NCBI GenBank assembly: GCA_965230045.1
Contig: OZ245940.1
Location: forward strand, 3,534,001 to 3,598,000
Origin: G963662905 sp965230045
GTDB lineage: Bacteria > Bacteroidota > Bacteroidia > Bacteroidales > WRLA01
Direction: 5' to 3'
Length of the DNA: 64,000 nt
Each line of letters starts with the position of its first letter. Position 1 is the first letter of the stretch. A program made the translations under genes and the position numbers. The notes under the pieces were generated by a model. The model was not told the DNA's origin and made no database searches. It worked only from the letters and a program-made list of their open reading frames with translations. Below are positions 16,853-27,384 of this stretch, piece by piece.

Positions 16853-19800
16853 ATGAAAATCACAGGTATTTCAAAAAGGGCAATCCTTAAGGCAGTAATT
16901 CGCACAGCATTTCTTTTGATTTTTGTAACTATAAGCACGAACATACATGCACAGACCTACATCCTGAACGAAGATTTCAGTGCGGCAACGGACAGCATCA
17001 CGCCTCCAACCGGCTGGGAAAACAACACTGTAACAGGCTCTGCGGGTGATCTTTGGCGTTTTGACAATCCGGGCAACCGTACGATGAATTTCCCGATTAT
17101 CGGGACATTTGCCATTTTCGACAGCGAATATTATTCCGGCAGCGGAGGAGCAGAGCAGGTTGATTTGGTAACGCCATTCCTGGACTGCTCCATCAATCCA
17201 CACATTTTACTCTTCTTCGATCACTTTTTTGCCGGAGGTCGCGGCGGAGAAGGAAAAGTGGAAATCTGGGACGGTAGCGCCTGGAAGCTCGTGGACAGCT
17301 TTACGGACAGCACTGAAAATCCCGCCAAAGCCACCTACGATATTTCTAACTGGGCGGGAGGCAATACCGCCACACGCCTGCGCTTCCGCTGGGAAGGCGA
17401 CAGCAGCATGTTTTGGGCCATCGATAACATCAAGGTACTTGCGCCCCTCAACTACGATGCAGGCATTGTGGAAATTACCGATCCCAATATGCCTTTTGAT
17501 GAAGGCACGCAGGACATAAAAGTAAGCCTGCGCAATTACGGATATGAAACCATCACATCCACCACCATCCGATGGAAAGTAAACGGCACTGAACAAACGC
17601 CCTACAACTGGACAGGCAACCTACCCTATAATTCTCAAATTGATGACATTACGATTGGGAGCCTGAACTTCCCTGCCGGTCTGTTACAAAACATACAGGT
17701 CTGGCAGGAAAGCCCCAACGGCCAGCCTGATGAAAACCCGCAGAATGACAGTACAGACCGATCTCTGGCAGCTGCCTTTTGCGGCTCCTTTACCATTGGC
17801 GGCATTGATGGGGATTTTGAAAACTTCACAGAAGCGATCACCGTGCTCAACGAAGCAGGCATCACCTGCCCGGTGGTTTTTAATGTGCGCGATGGGGTTT
17901 ATCAGGAACAGATTGAAATAAACGCCATACCCGGCAGTTCTGAACTAAACACGGTTACTTTCCAGTCCGAGTCCGGGGATTCTTCGGCGGTAAGCCTCGC
18001 AATGGGTTCTTCAGCATTAGATTATACCCTCCTTTTAAACAACACCAGCAACATAAATTTTAACAAAATCAAAATTGACAGATATTCAGGAGGCAACTAT
18101 TCTGTTGTAATGCAGGACTGCAACAATATTTCTTTTAAAAATTGTTTTTTGCGACACCTAAACACTATTGCCATAAGAGCTTATGATTCATACAGCATTT
18201 CCATTCTTAACTCTTATTTTCATGAAAAACTTTACGCTACTGACTGCCAGGAAATTTCAGTTGAAAACTGTCAAATCCATGGATCAATATCTTTCTATAA
18301 CCCGAACAGCAAAGGACACCTCTTTAAAAACAATAGCTTTTATGATAATGTGCATATCTCTGCTTATGGGTTCCCCAAAGCCACTGATATCATCAACAAT
18401 GACTTCTTCAACTGTCATCTAGAAACACGTGGAAGCAATATAAACGAGATCTCGGGAAACCGCTTCCTAAACTTAGAAAACGAAAATGCAATCTATTGCT
18501 ATAGTCAAGGAACAAGTATCAAAAATAATTTCATCAGCATCAATGGCCAGTCAAATGCTACCGGAATTAAAATCTCTTACGCTGCAGATTCATGTAATGT
18601 CCTATTTAACACCATAAACCACACAGGCACTAACACAACCGGCAGCAGGGCAATCGAAACAACGAAATACTCAACCGACAGCCCTACCAACCTCACCATC
18701 AAAAACAATATTTTCAACTGCGCCAATACCGGTATCCCTGCTTATTTCGATTCTGACATCTCTACCTGCGACATCGACTACAACAACTACTACTGCCCGA
18801 ACGGGAACATCGGTTATTACAATGGGACTACCTATTCTGACCTAAATACCTGGGGGGCTGCTATCATCGGAGATGCGAACAGTAAAAACGTGAATCCGTT
18901 CTTTTCTGCCGACAGCCTTCCTGACCCCAATCAGGCACTATTAAATGCTTCGGGCATTTGGTTCAACAGCATAACTATTGATATTGACTCAACAATCAGG
19001 AATAACCCACCCGATATTGGCGCAAAAGAATTTAGTCCTGTAGCGATTGATGCAGGAATAGACGAATTCACAGCTCCGCAAAACCCATTGCAAAGCAGCA
19101 ACCAGGCTGTTAAAGTAATGCTCATGAACCAAGGTACAGAAAACCTTAACAATGCCATTATTCAATGGGAAATTAACGGGGAATCGCAAAACCCGGTAAG
19201 CTGGAACGGAAGCCTGGCCTACCAGCAGAGTGAAGAAATAATCCTATCTCCAAACTATAACTTTAACAGCAGCACTATTTTTAACCTTAAAGCATGGAGC
19301 GAACAGCCAAACAGCCAAAATGATGTTGTACCCTATAACGATACGGCATATCTCAATAATCTGGTCGCACCGCTTTGCGGCACTTATACCATTGGTGGCT
19401 CTGACGGGGATTTTGAAAATTTCACAGAAGCCATCACCGTGCTCAACGAAGCAGGCATCACCTGTCCGGTGGTCTTCAATGTGCGCGATGGGGTTTATCA
19501 GGAACAGATTGAAATAAACGCCATACCCGGCAGTTCTGAACTAAACACGGTTACTTTCCAGTCCGAGTCCGGGGATTCTTCGGCGGTAAGCCTCGCAATG
19601 GGTTCTTCAGCATTAGATTATACCCTCCTTTTAAACAACACCAGCAACATAACTTTTAACAAAATCAAAATTGACAGATATTCAGGAGGCAACTATTCTG
19701 TTGTAATGCAGGACTGCAACAATATTTCTTTTAAAAATTGTTTTTTGCGACACCTAAACACTATTGCCATAAGAGCTTATGATTCATACAGCATTTCCAT

Positions 19801-22800
19801 TCTTAACTCTTATTTTCATGAAAAACTTTACGCTACTGACTGCCAGGAAATTTCAGTTGAAAACTGTCAAATCCATGGATCAATATCTTTCTATAACCCG
19901 AACAGCAAAGGACACCTCTTTAAAAACAATAGCTTTTATGATAATGTGCATATCTCTGCTTATGGGTTCCCCAAAGCCACTGATATCATCAACAATGACT
20001 TCTTCAACTGTCATCTAGAAACACGTGGAAGCAATATAAACGAGATCTCGGGAAACCGCTTCCTAAACTTAGAAAACGAAAATGCAATCTATTGCTATAG
20101 TCAAGGAACAAGTATCAAAAATAATTTCATCAGCATCAATGGCCAGTCAAATGCTACCGGAATTAAAATCTCTTACGCTGCAGATTCATGTAATGTCCTA
20201 TTTAACACCATAAACCACACAGGCACTAACACAACCGGCAGCAGGGCAATCGAAACAACGAAATACTCAACCGACAGCCCTACCAACCTCACCATCAAAA
20301 ACAATATTTTCAACTGCGCCAATACCGGTATCCCTGCTTATTTCGATTCTGACATCTCTACCTGCGACATCGACTACAACAACTACTACTGCCCGAACGG
20401 GAACATCGGGCACTATGACGGAACTACTTATAACGACCTAAATACCTGGGGCGCTGCTATCATCGGAGATGCGAACAGTAAAAACGTGAATCCGTTCTTT
20501 TCTGCCGAGGACAACCCTCTGCCCTATCAGCGGCAATTGAATGGTGCCGGATTGCCGATTGGCGGCATAACGACCGACATCAATGGCAAACTCCGTAACG
20601 ATCAGGCACCCGACATTGGTGCTGTGGAATTTATGGTGGATTTTGGCGTGAACCGCCTCATCAGCCCAAATCTTTCCTGCACACATGATGGTGTTGATAG
20701 TGTTACGGTATTGCTGCGCCAATTCGGGGATATTCCGTTTACAGACATCAAAATTGCTTATCAGGTGAATGGAGGAGTTATTGTGCAGGATACCATCGAA
20801 GGCAGCATCAGCAATGACCTGGAATATACTTTTAGTGAAGGCATTGATATAAGCGTGGATGGAGAATATAATTTCAAAATCTGGTTGATTGGTGTCAATG
20901 ATGACAATCCAAACAATGACACGCTTAACGAAACCCGCTACTCCAAACCCTCTCCCGAAGTCAGCTTCAGCTGGTCGCCCGAATGTGCCGGAACGGAAAT
21001 CCAGTTTAATGGCAGCGCCAGTGTTGGCGGAGGGCATTTTATCGCCGGATACGAATGGATCTTTGATGAACAGGATACTTCCACCCTCCAAAACCCAATG
21101 TACACCTTTGGTACGGGTGGTGCATACCCGGTGAATTTCCGTGCCTATTCCGATGCCGGTTGTTATGCCGATACTACCGAAATGATCCAGGTTTGGTATA
21201 AACCGCTGGCTGATTATTCTGTAAACAATTCCTGCTCCAACGATACCAGCTATTTCACCGACAATTCCCTGCCCATGGAAGGCGCCATCACCAACTGGAA
21301 CTGGAGCTTTGGCGATGGAGGCAATGCCGGCACGCAGGACACCAAACATAAATACGGCATCGCGGGAGATTACGAAAGCCAACTCATTGTGACCAACACA
21401 AATGGCTGTAAGGACACGCTGGTGCAAAGTGTGCATGTGTATGAAATCCCGATGGCGGATTTCAGCGTAGATACGGTTGTGGTGGGACAAGAAGCGGAAT
21501 TCAATGACCTCAGCACTTCCATCGAAGGCAACATAACTGCCTGGTTCTGGGATTTTGACGACGGAAGCTATTCCGCCGAGCAGGAACCCGAACACAGCTA
21601 TACAGCTCCCGGGATTTATCAGGTGACTCTCAGCGTCACAACCGAATTTGGCTGTACGCACAGCTATACAGGCGAAGCTGTGGTTATCGACGACATCATG
21701 GCTATTTTTGATGCGGATACCGTTTGTTTTGGCACGCCCACACATTTCACCGATCAGAGCGTGCACAACGGCAGCAGCATCACTGCCTGGAACTGGGATT
21801 TTGGTGACGGCAGCAGCTCCACAGAGCAAAATCCGGAACACATTTTCACCTCTTCCGGAAACCATAGCGTCATCCTGAGCATCACCAATAATTACGGTTC
21901 AGTTGACGATACCACCATTAATATTGTAGTTGCAGCAAATCCTTTGGCAGATTTCAGCAGCGATGAAGCTTGCTGGGAAAGCCCCACACATTTCACCGAC
22001 GCCTCTTCTGCCGGATATGGAAACATCTCCTCATGGGAATGGGATTTCGGAAGCAGCCAGCAAAACCCCGAACATACTTTTGGCAGCTTTGGCACACAAA
22101 ATGTCCGTTTGGTGGTCACCAATACCAACGGATGCAAAGACACTACTTATCAGGACGTTACTGTAAAACCATCACCTTTGGATGTTGGCCTGCCAGCGGA
22201 ATACAACCAACAAATCCTGGCACGATATCCGTTCAATGGCAATGCCAACGATATGAGTGGAAACAATTATGACGCAACGGTGCACGGTGCCACATTGAGC
22301 AGCGACCGCTATGGCAGGGAAAACCACGCCTATCTTTTTGATGGCATCAGCAATTATATGGTAGCTCCGCTCAACCTGAATTTCCACCAGGAAGTCAGCC
22401 TGACATTTTGGATGCAGATTGAAAGTTTGCCAACCACAAAAGCAGCCATATTCAGCAATGAAGCCGCGAGTGGCGGGCGCATTATTAATATTTTAAATGA
22501 CGGCCGTCTGGAGATGATTGACCCCAATGGCAGTAGCGGTAATTCGGTGCAGCAATTGCAAAGCGGCAACTGGTATCATGTTTGCGCCATTTGGACAAGT
22601 GGGCATAACCAGCTATTCATTAACAATCAAATAGAAATAAACGAAGCAGCATCGCCCGGCGGCCTGGACGATATGCCTGTGCTCAATATTGGCCGCCCAG
22701 GCAATGGAGACGATGAATATGCGCATATCAGCCTGGATGAGATACAAATCTACAGCCGCGTATTACAGCCCGAAGAAGTTGCCTGGTTCTATAATGGACG

Positions 22801-25800
22801 TATTGGCGCCGATGCACCCGACGGTCTGTGCAGTGGCGAAACCGCTGAAATTAAAATCTTCAATGCCGAAAGCGGCGTAAACTACCAAATCTGCGATGAA
22901 AACAACATCCCGCTTACAACAGCGCAAAACGGCCCTGCAGATACGCTCTGTTTCAACATTGCAGATATTACTTCTGATACCGCTTTCAAAATACGGGCAG
23001 AAATGAGCAATGCCTGTGAACGAATCCTGGATACCGTCCTGAACATCACGGTTTATCCTTCCCCTGTGAGTGATTTTGCACAAAACAGCGTTTGCGAGGA
23101 AACAGCCATGCAATTCACCGACGAAAGCAGCATCAGCGGAGGAGCGATCATCAACTGGAACTGGGATTTTGGCGATGGCCAAACATCAACAGATCAAAAT
23201 CCGGAATTTACTTTTGCCACTTCGGGTGATTATGATGTAGAACTGATAACATACAGCAATAACGCTTGTTCCGACACCATCACCAAAAGCGTGCATGTTT
23301 TTGCTTTGCCAATGGCTGATTTCCTGAGCGATACAGCTTGCTGGGGCGATTCAACGGCTTTCACCGACTTCTCCATGAGCAATGAAGGTCAGATTGATCA
23401 GTGGAACTGGAATTTTGGCGATCCATCTTCCGGAAGCAATAATATCAGCTCTTTACAAAATCCCAAACACGAATATGCCGTTCCCGGTGATTATATGGCG
23501 CAACTTATTGTGACCGACATCAATGGATGCAGCGACACTTTAGAGAAAAACATTCCGGCAGGAAAACTGCCTCAGGCTTTTGCCGGTGCCGATACTTCCG
23601 TTTGTGAAAATGCTCTGCTGCAGCTCGATGGAGAAGTAGCCGAAGCGGGCACATGGAACTGGGCAACTACCGGCGACGGGATTTTCACCAACAGCAACGA
23701 TCTTTCAACAACCTATCAACCTGGCAGCAACGATATTGCAACAGGCTCCTTCCAGATTATTTTGAATGCTGCCGCCAACGCACCTTGCCAGGGCGATGCT
23801 TCAGACACCATGGATGTGCAGGTAATTTACCTGCCTTTTGCCGATGCCGGAAACGATACCAGCATTTGTGAAAATGCCAGCCTGATGCTCAACGCAATGG
23901 CCAGTGATTATCAAAGCATATTGTGGACTACATTGGGCGATGGCAGTTTCGATGATGCAGGCAGCCTTGCAACAACTTATACGCCCGGTGCGAACGAAAT
24001 CGCGGCACTTTCGTCCACGATTGTTCTGACGGCCTATCCCCTTGCGCCTTGCGGTGATCTTTATCGCGACACGCTGATTATCAGCATGGACCCGCTTCCT
24101 GAGGCGCATGCAGGCGAGGATGCCGATATGTGTTCCAATGCCACATTCCCAACAGCGGGATGGGTAGAGTATTCATCAGGTTTTGAATGGACTACCAGTG
24201 GTGATGGCAGTTTTGATGATCCGGGATCTTCCATGGCCATTTATATGCCCGGGCCAAACGATATTGCCAACGGAAATGTTGCGCTGAGCATCACAGCTTT
24301 TGGTGCGGCAGCCTGTCCGGATACAGATACCGATGAAATGACCCTGAGCATTCTTCCTCCTCCGCTTTCCAATGCAGGTGCTGATGCGGTGGTTTGCGAA
24401 AATGCCGGCATCACATTAGATGGCAGCGCAGAAAACTATTCCACTTTGCTTTGGAGCAGCGCAGGAGACGGCAGTTTTGATGATCCTAACCTACTGAACG
24501 CCCTTTACACACCGGGTTCCGGTGATATTTCTACCGGTTCGGTCTGGCTGTACCTGAGTTCTGACGGATTAAGTTCTGCCTGTTATCCACACACAGATTC
24601 CATGCTTTTAAGCATTCAATATCTGCCGGAAGTATTTGCCGGAGATGATCACCGCATTTGCAGCAATGAAGATATCCATCTTGAAGCAGAAATGTGGTAT
24701 GCAGCCGGTTCGCAGTGGTTCAGCAGCGGCGATGGAGTTTTTGATGATCCGAACAATTTGCACAATGTCTATCATCCCGGTGACGGAGATCTGGCGCAAG
24801 GCTATGTTGATTTGTGGCTAAGCGTTGAAGGCGAAGCGCCCTGTCAGGCCAGTGCCACCGACAGCATGCGCGTTGAATTTGAGCCTTACTTGCACGCCAA
24901 TGCAGGTTCCGACCAAAGTGTTTGTGCCAATGAAAGTGTCCAGCTCTATGGCGGCCCTGTCAATGCCGACAACTCCTTATGGACAACAGCCGGTGATGGC
25001 AGCTTCAATGCGCCCAACAACCTCTGGACACAATACACGCCCGGTTTTAACGACATCAGCGCAGGCGGTGTGGAGCTTTATCTGACTGTTTTTGATGCAG
25101 ATGGGTATTGCCCGCCCAATCAGGACACTACTTTTATCAGCATCTCCGCTTTGCCCACAACAGGCTTCCAGGCTTCTGAGGAATGCTTAGGAAATGCAAC
25201 ACAATTCACCGACATCAGCTCCGGAGCAGAAATATCTGAATGGTACTGGGATTTTGGCGATGGGAACAGCTCTACAGAACAAAACCCGGAACATCAATAT
25301 GCCGCAGCAGGCAGCTATAATGTTAGTTTAAATATCACAACAACAGAAGGTTGCAACGGCAGCGCAGCCAATGAAACCAATGTACTGCCCTTGCCTGAAT
25401 TTAGTTTCAGTTTCAACAGTGTTTGCTCCGGACAGCCAACAAACTTCCAGAGCGACATCACGGGAGTGCCTCAGGCAAGGCTCTGGAAATTTGGTGATGG
25501 GGAAACCTCCGGCGAAAGCCATCCACTGCACCAGTATCCGGCGGCAGGCACTTATGAATGCTGGCTGATTGTAACTGCCGCAGGTGGCTGTACCGATTCG
25601 CTGATGCAACTCGTAACAGTTAAAGAAAGCCCGGTGGCGCAGTTTGATTTTAGCGCTTCCTGCCTGAATCAGCCGGTATCTTTTACCGATCTTTCGCAAA
25701 GCACATTGCCTATTGCAAGCCGCAACTGGGACTTTGGCGACGGAACGGTTTCTTCTGGGCAAAATCCTGAACATGTATATCAGCAAAGCGGGACTTATAC

Positions 25801-27277
25801 GGTTACTTTAGACATCACTAATGAAGACGGCTGTTCCGACAGCTATTCGCAAAACATTGAAATTGTTCCGCTTCCGGTGGCTGAATTCAGCTTTAGCCAT
25901 GCCTGTGCAGGAAGGATCACAACTTTCACCGATTTGAGCAGCAGTACGGGCAGCAGCATCGACACCTGGCTATGGGATTTTGGCGATGGCACAACATCAG
26001 GCCAGCAATACCCCCAGCATGTTTTTCTTGATGCAGGCAGCTACAATGTACAGCTCACCGTAAGCAATGAGGAAAACTGCACGCACAGCAAAAGCATTGA
26101 TCTGCTTGTGAGCAATTCCCCACAGCTTTTCCTCGGCAACGACACCAGCCTTTGTCCGGGCGATATGCTTACGCTGGATGCAGGAACGCATGCTTCATAT
26201 CTCTGGCAGGATGGCAGCACTTTGCCCTACCTGACGGTTTACGGCCCGGGGACTTACTGGGTTGAAGTAAGCAACACTGCCGGATGCAGCACCAGAGATT
26301 CAATAATCATTTTCAATGAACCAGGCATCGACATTAGCGGTATCGTAAGCATTGAAGGAGAAGCTGTTGCGAATGCCCTGGTCAAAATCCATGCCTATGC
26401 ACCGGATCACCTCTCCCCTGCTTTCGATTCGGTTTATACGGATGAAAATGGATTTTATATGCTGGAAGATGTAAGCCCATGCCTCCAATACCTGATATCT
26501 GCACAATCGGAGGAAATTGAAAACAGCTTCCGTACATGGTACGAACAGGCAGCATACTGGAACTACGCCACTATGGTGGACACCAGTTTGGGCATGAGTG
26601 GCAGCGGTCTCGAAAACATTGATATCGATCTGCTCACATTCTACAATGGCGGCACAGGCGATGCGACGCTTTGCGGAAATGTTTCCTACGACATCCACGG
26701 AAAACACCCATTGGGCGAGCCGATTAAAAATGTGGACATCTCCCTCGAACTCCTCGGAACCGAAAAAGCCGATTCCATTCCCTGGCACATCATCAAACGT
26801 ACCAAAACCAACGATTTGGGCGATTACTGCTTCACTGAAGTAAACGGAGGCGATTACCGCATTGTGGTGGATTTGCCCTGCCTGCCTATGGACAGCATGT
26901 ATTACCTCAACATTTATAATGCCGATACCAGCATTTATGACCTGGACTATATTGTGGACAGCACCGGGATTTATATTGTTACCACCGGCATGGAAGACAT
27001 TTATGGCAGTGAACATTACGGCAGATTAAGCCTGTGGCCGAACCCTTCGCAGGGCGACTTTGAAATTCGTTTCGAAAGCAATCAAAAAGGCCGTAAAGTG
27101 AAGCAAATCCAGATACTGGACATGAATGGGAAGCTCATTCTGAACGAAACCATAAACACAAGGCTCAGTGATGTTTTCCAGCGAAAATACTACTTGCCTT
27201 CAAGCCGGAAAGGCGTGTTTATTTTGCGTTTCATTTGCGATGATTTTGTGTTGCATAAACGTTTTATTGTGAAGTAA
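16853..27277 (+). CDS. Giant multidomain PKD adhesin-like protein with T9SS sorting domain
   Basis: 3474 residues. Signal peptide (~1-34, ending NIHAQ), then a choice-of-anchor/MAM-like domain (~35-195) and a CARDB-like stretch. Two copies of a right-handed beta-helix domain follow (~320-690 and ~850-1220, nearly identical). Five PKD domains precede a LamG/concanavalin-like domain (~1785-1980, ARYPFNGNANDMSGN). Two more PKD domains come next, then six ~87-residue Ig-like repeats (CENA.....LWTTxGDGSFDDP.....YTPGxxDI). Four more PKD domains follow, giving eleven in total with WDFGDG motifs. A glycine-rich SprB-like module (LFLGNDTSLCPGD), a carboxypeptidase-regulatory-like domain and a type A T9SS C-terminal domain (LWPNPSQGDFEIRF to KRFIVK) complete it. 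It is probably a cell-surface adhesin or polysaccharide binder. There are no accessory genes nearby, and a terminator follows. Confidence 0.92.
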   Translation: MKITGISKRAILKAVIRTAFLLIFVTISTNIHAQTYILNEDFSAATDSITPPTGWENNTVTGSAGDLWRFDNPGNRTMNFPIIGTFAIFDSEYYSGSGGAEQVDLVTPFLDCSINPHILLFFDHFFAGGRGGEGKVEIWDGSAWKLVDSFTDSTENPAKATYDISNWAGGNTATRLRFRWEGDSSMFWAIDNIKVLAPLNYDAGIVEITDPNMPFDEGTQDIKVSLRNYGYETITSTTIRWKVNGTEQTPYNWTGNLPYNSQIDDITIGSLNFPAGLLQNIQVWQESPNGQPDENPQNDSTDRSLAAAFCGSFTIGGIDGDFENFTEAITVLNEAGITCPVVFNVRDGVYQEQIEINAIPGSSELNTVTFQSESGDSSAVSLAMGSSALDYTLLLNNTSNINFNKIKIDRYSGGNYSVVMQDCNNISFKNCFLRHLNTIAIRAYDSYSISILNSYFHEKLYATDCQEISVENCQIHGSISFYNPNSKGHLFKNNSFYDNVHISAYGFPKATDIINNDFFNCHLETRGSNINEISGNRFLNLENENAIYCYSQGTSIKNNFISINGQSNATGIKISYAADSCNVLFNTINHTGTNTTGSRAIETTKYSTDSPTNLTIKNNIFNCANTGIPAYFDSDISTCDIDYNNYYCPNGNIGYYNGTTYSDLNTWGAAIIGDANSKNVNPFFSADSLPDPNQALLNASGIWFNSITIDIDSTIRNNPPDIGAKEFSPVAIDAGIDEFTAPQNPLQSSNQAVKVMLMNQGTENLNNAIIQWEINGESQNPVSWNGSLAYQQSEEIILSPNYNFNSSTIFNLKAWSEQPNSQNDVVPYNDTAYLNNLVAPLCGTYTIGGSDGDFENFTEAITVLNEAGITCPVVFNVRDGVYQEQIEINAIPGSSELNTVTFQSESGDSSAVSLAMGSSALDYTLLLNNTSNITFNKIKIDRYSGGNYSVVMQDCNNISFKNCFLRHLNTIAIRAYDSYSISILNSYFHEKLYATDCQEISVENCQIHGSISFYNPNSKGHLFKNNSFYDNVHISAYGFPKATDIINNDFFNCHLETRGSNINEISGNRFLNLENENAIYCYSQGTSIKNNFISINGQSNATGIKISYAADSCNVLFNTINHTGTNTTGSRAIETTKYSTDSPTNLTIKNNIFNCANTGIPAYFDSDISTCDIDYNNYYCPNGNIGHYDGTTYNDLNTWGAAIIGDANSKNVNPFFSAEDNPLPYQRQLNGAGLPIGGITTDINGKLRNDQAPDIGAVEFMVDFGVNRLISPNLSCTHDGVDSVTVLLRQFGDIPFTDIKIAYQVNGGVIVQDTIEGSISNDLEYTFSEGIDISVDGEYNFKIWLIGVNDDNPNNDTLNETRYSKPSPEVSFSWSPECAGTEIQFNGSASVGGGHFIAGYEWIFDEQDTSTLQNPMYTFGTGGAYPVNFRAYSDAGCYADTTEMIQVWYKPLADYSVNNSCSNDTSYFTDNSLPMEGAITNWNWSFGDGGNAGTQDTKHKYGIAGDYESQLIVTNTNGCKDTLVQSVHVYEIPMADFSVDTVVVGQEAEFNDLSTSIEGNITAWFWDFDDGSYSAEQEPEHSYTAPGIYQVTLSVTTEFGCTHSYTGEAVVIDDIMAIFDADTVCFGTPTHFTDQSVHNGSSITAWNWDFGDGSSSTEQNPEHIFTSSGNHSVILSITNNYGSVDDTTINIVVAANPLADFSSDEACWESPTHFTDASSAGYGNISSWEWDFGSSQQNPEHTFGSFGTQNVRLVVTNTNGCKDTTYQDVTVKPSPLDVGLPAEYNQQILARYPFNGNANDMSGNNYDATVHGATLSSDRYGRENHAYLFDGISNYMVAPLNLNFHQEVSLTFWMQIESLPTTKAAIFSNEAASGGRIINILNDGRLEMIDPNGSSGNSVQQLQSGNWYHVCAIWTSGHNQLFINNQIEINEAASPGGLDDMPVLNIGRPGNGDDEYAHISLDEIQIYSRVLQPEEVAWFYNGRIGADAPDGLCSGETAEIKIFNAESGVNYQICDENNIPLTTAQNGPADTLCFNIADITSDTAFKIRAEMSNACERILDTVLNITVYPSPVSDFAQNSVCEETAMQFTDESSISGGAIINWNWDFGDGQTSTDQNPEFTFATSGDYDVELITYSNNACSDTITKSVHVFALPMADFLSDTACWGDSTAFTDFSMSNEGQIDQWNWNFGDPSSGSNNISSLQNPKHEYAVPGDYMAQLIVTDINGCSDTLEKNIPAGKLPQAFAGADTSVCENALLQLDGEVAEAGTWNWATTGDGIFTNSNDLSTTYQPGSNDIATGSFQIILNAAANAPCQGDASDTMDVQVIYLPFADAGNDTSICENASLMLNAMASDYQSILWTTLGDGSFDDAGSLATTYTPGANEIAALSSTIVLTAYPLAPCGDLYRDTLIISMDPLPEAHAGEDADMCSNATFPTAGWVEYSSGFEWTTSGDGSFDDPGSSMAIYMPGPNDIANGNVALSITAFGAAACPDTDTDEMTLSILPPPLSNAGADAVVCENAGITLDGSAENYSTLLWSSAGDGSFDDPNLLNALYTPGSGDISTGSVWLYLSSDGLSSACYPHTDSMLLSIQYLPEVFAGDDHRICSNEDIHLEAEMWYAAGSQWFSSGDGVFDDPNNLHNVYHPGDGDLAQGYVDLWLSVEGEAPCQASATDSMRVEFEPYLHANAGSDQSVCANESVQLYGGPVNADNSLWTTAGDGSFNAPNNLWTQYTPGFNDISAGGVELYLTVFDADGYCPPNQDTTFISISALPTTGFQASEECLGNATQFTDISSGAEISEWYWDFGDGNSSTEQNPEHQYAAAGSYNVSLNITTTEGCNGSAANETNVLPLPEFSFSFNSVCSGQPTNFQSDITGVPQARLWKFGDGETSGESHPLHQYPAAGTYECWLIVTAAGGCTDSLMQLVTVKESPVAQFDFSASCLNQPVSFTDLSQSTLPIASRNWDFGDGTVSSGQNPEHVYQQSGTYTVTLDITNEDGCSDSYSQNIEIVPLPVAEFSFSHACAGRITTFTDLSSSTGSSIDTWLWDFGDGTTSGQQYPQHVFLDAGSYNVQLTVSNEENCTHSKSIDLLVSNSPQLFLGNDTSLCPGDMLTLDAGTHASYLWQDGSTLPYLTVYGPGTYWVEVSNTAGCSTRDSIIIFNEPGIDISGIVSIEGEAVANALVKIHAYAPDHLSPAFDSVYTDENGFYMLEDVSPCLQYLISAQSEEIENSFRTWYEQAAYWNYATMVDTSLGMSGSGLENIDIDLLTFYNGGTGDATLCGNVSYDIHGKHPLGEPIKNVDISLELLGTEKADSIPWHIIKRTKTNDLGDYCFTEVNGGDYRIVVDLPCLPMDSMYYLNIYNADTSIYDLDYIVDSTGIYIVTTGMEDIYGSEHYGRLSLWPNPSQGDFEIRFESNQKGRKVKQIQILDMNGKLILNETINTRLSDVFQRKYYLPSSRKGVFILRFICDDFVLHKRFIVK
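17882..18813 (+). repeat. Internal 932-bp duplication, copy A (beta-helix domain)
   Basis: Identical to 19478-20409 (offset 1596 bp) except for one base (A at 18057, C at 19653; Asn to Thr). The bases just outside differ at several synonymous positions: six in the ~75 bp before the block. The core has therefore been homogenised recently, or duplicated with diverged edges. Confidence 0.95.
19478..20409 (+). repeat. Internal 932-bp duplication, copy B (beta-helix domain)
   Basis: Second copy of the block at 17882-18813. After a ~30-bp diverged stretch the similarity resumes over the segment coding TWGAAIIGDANSKNVNPFFS. Confidence 0.95.
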
Positions 27278-27299
27278 AAACAAAACAATAAAAGCAAAT

Positions 27300-27334
27300 A
27301 ATCCGGGAGCATTCTTGTTTCCGGATTTTTTTTT
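27300..27334 (+). terminator. Rho-independent terminator after the adhesin gene
   Basis: AATCCGG and CCGGATT form a 7-bp stem over a ~14-base loop and are followed by a run of T residues. It lies 23 bp past the adhesin stop and separates it from the EamA transporter gene. Confidence 0.8.
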
Positions 27335-27384
27335 GATGCAGCTGTGCTTTTATCCATAAATTTGCCAACTAAGCAAGCATATTT

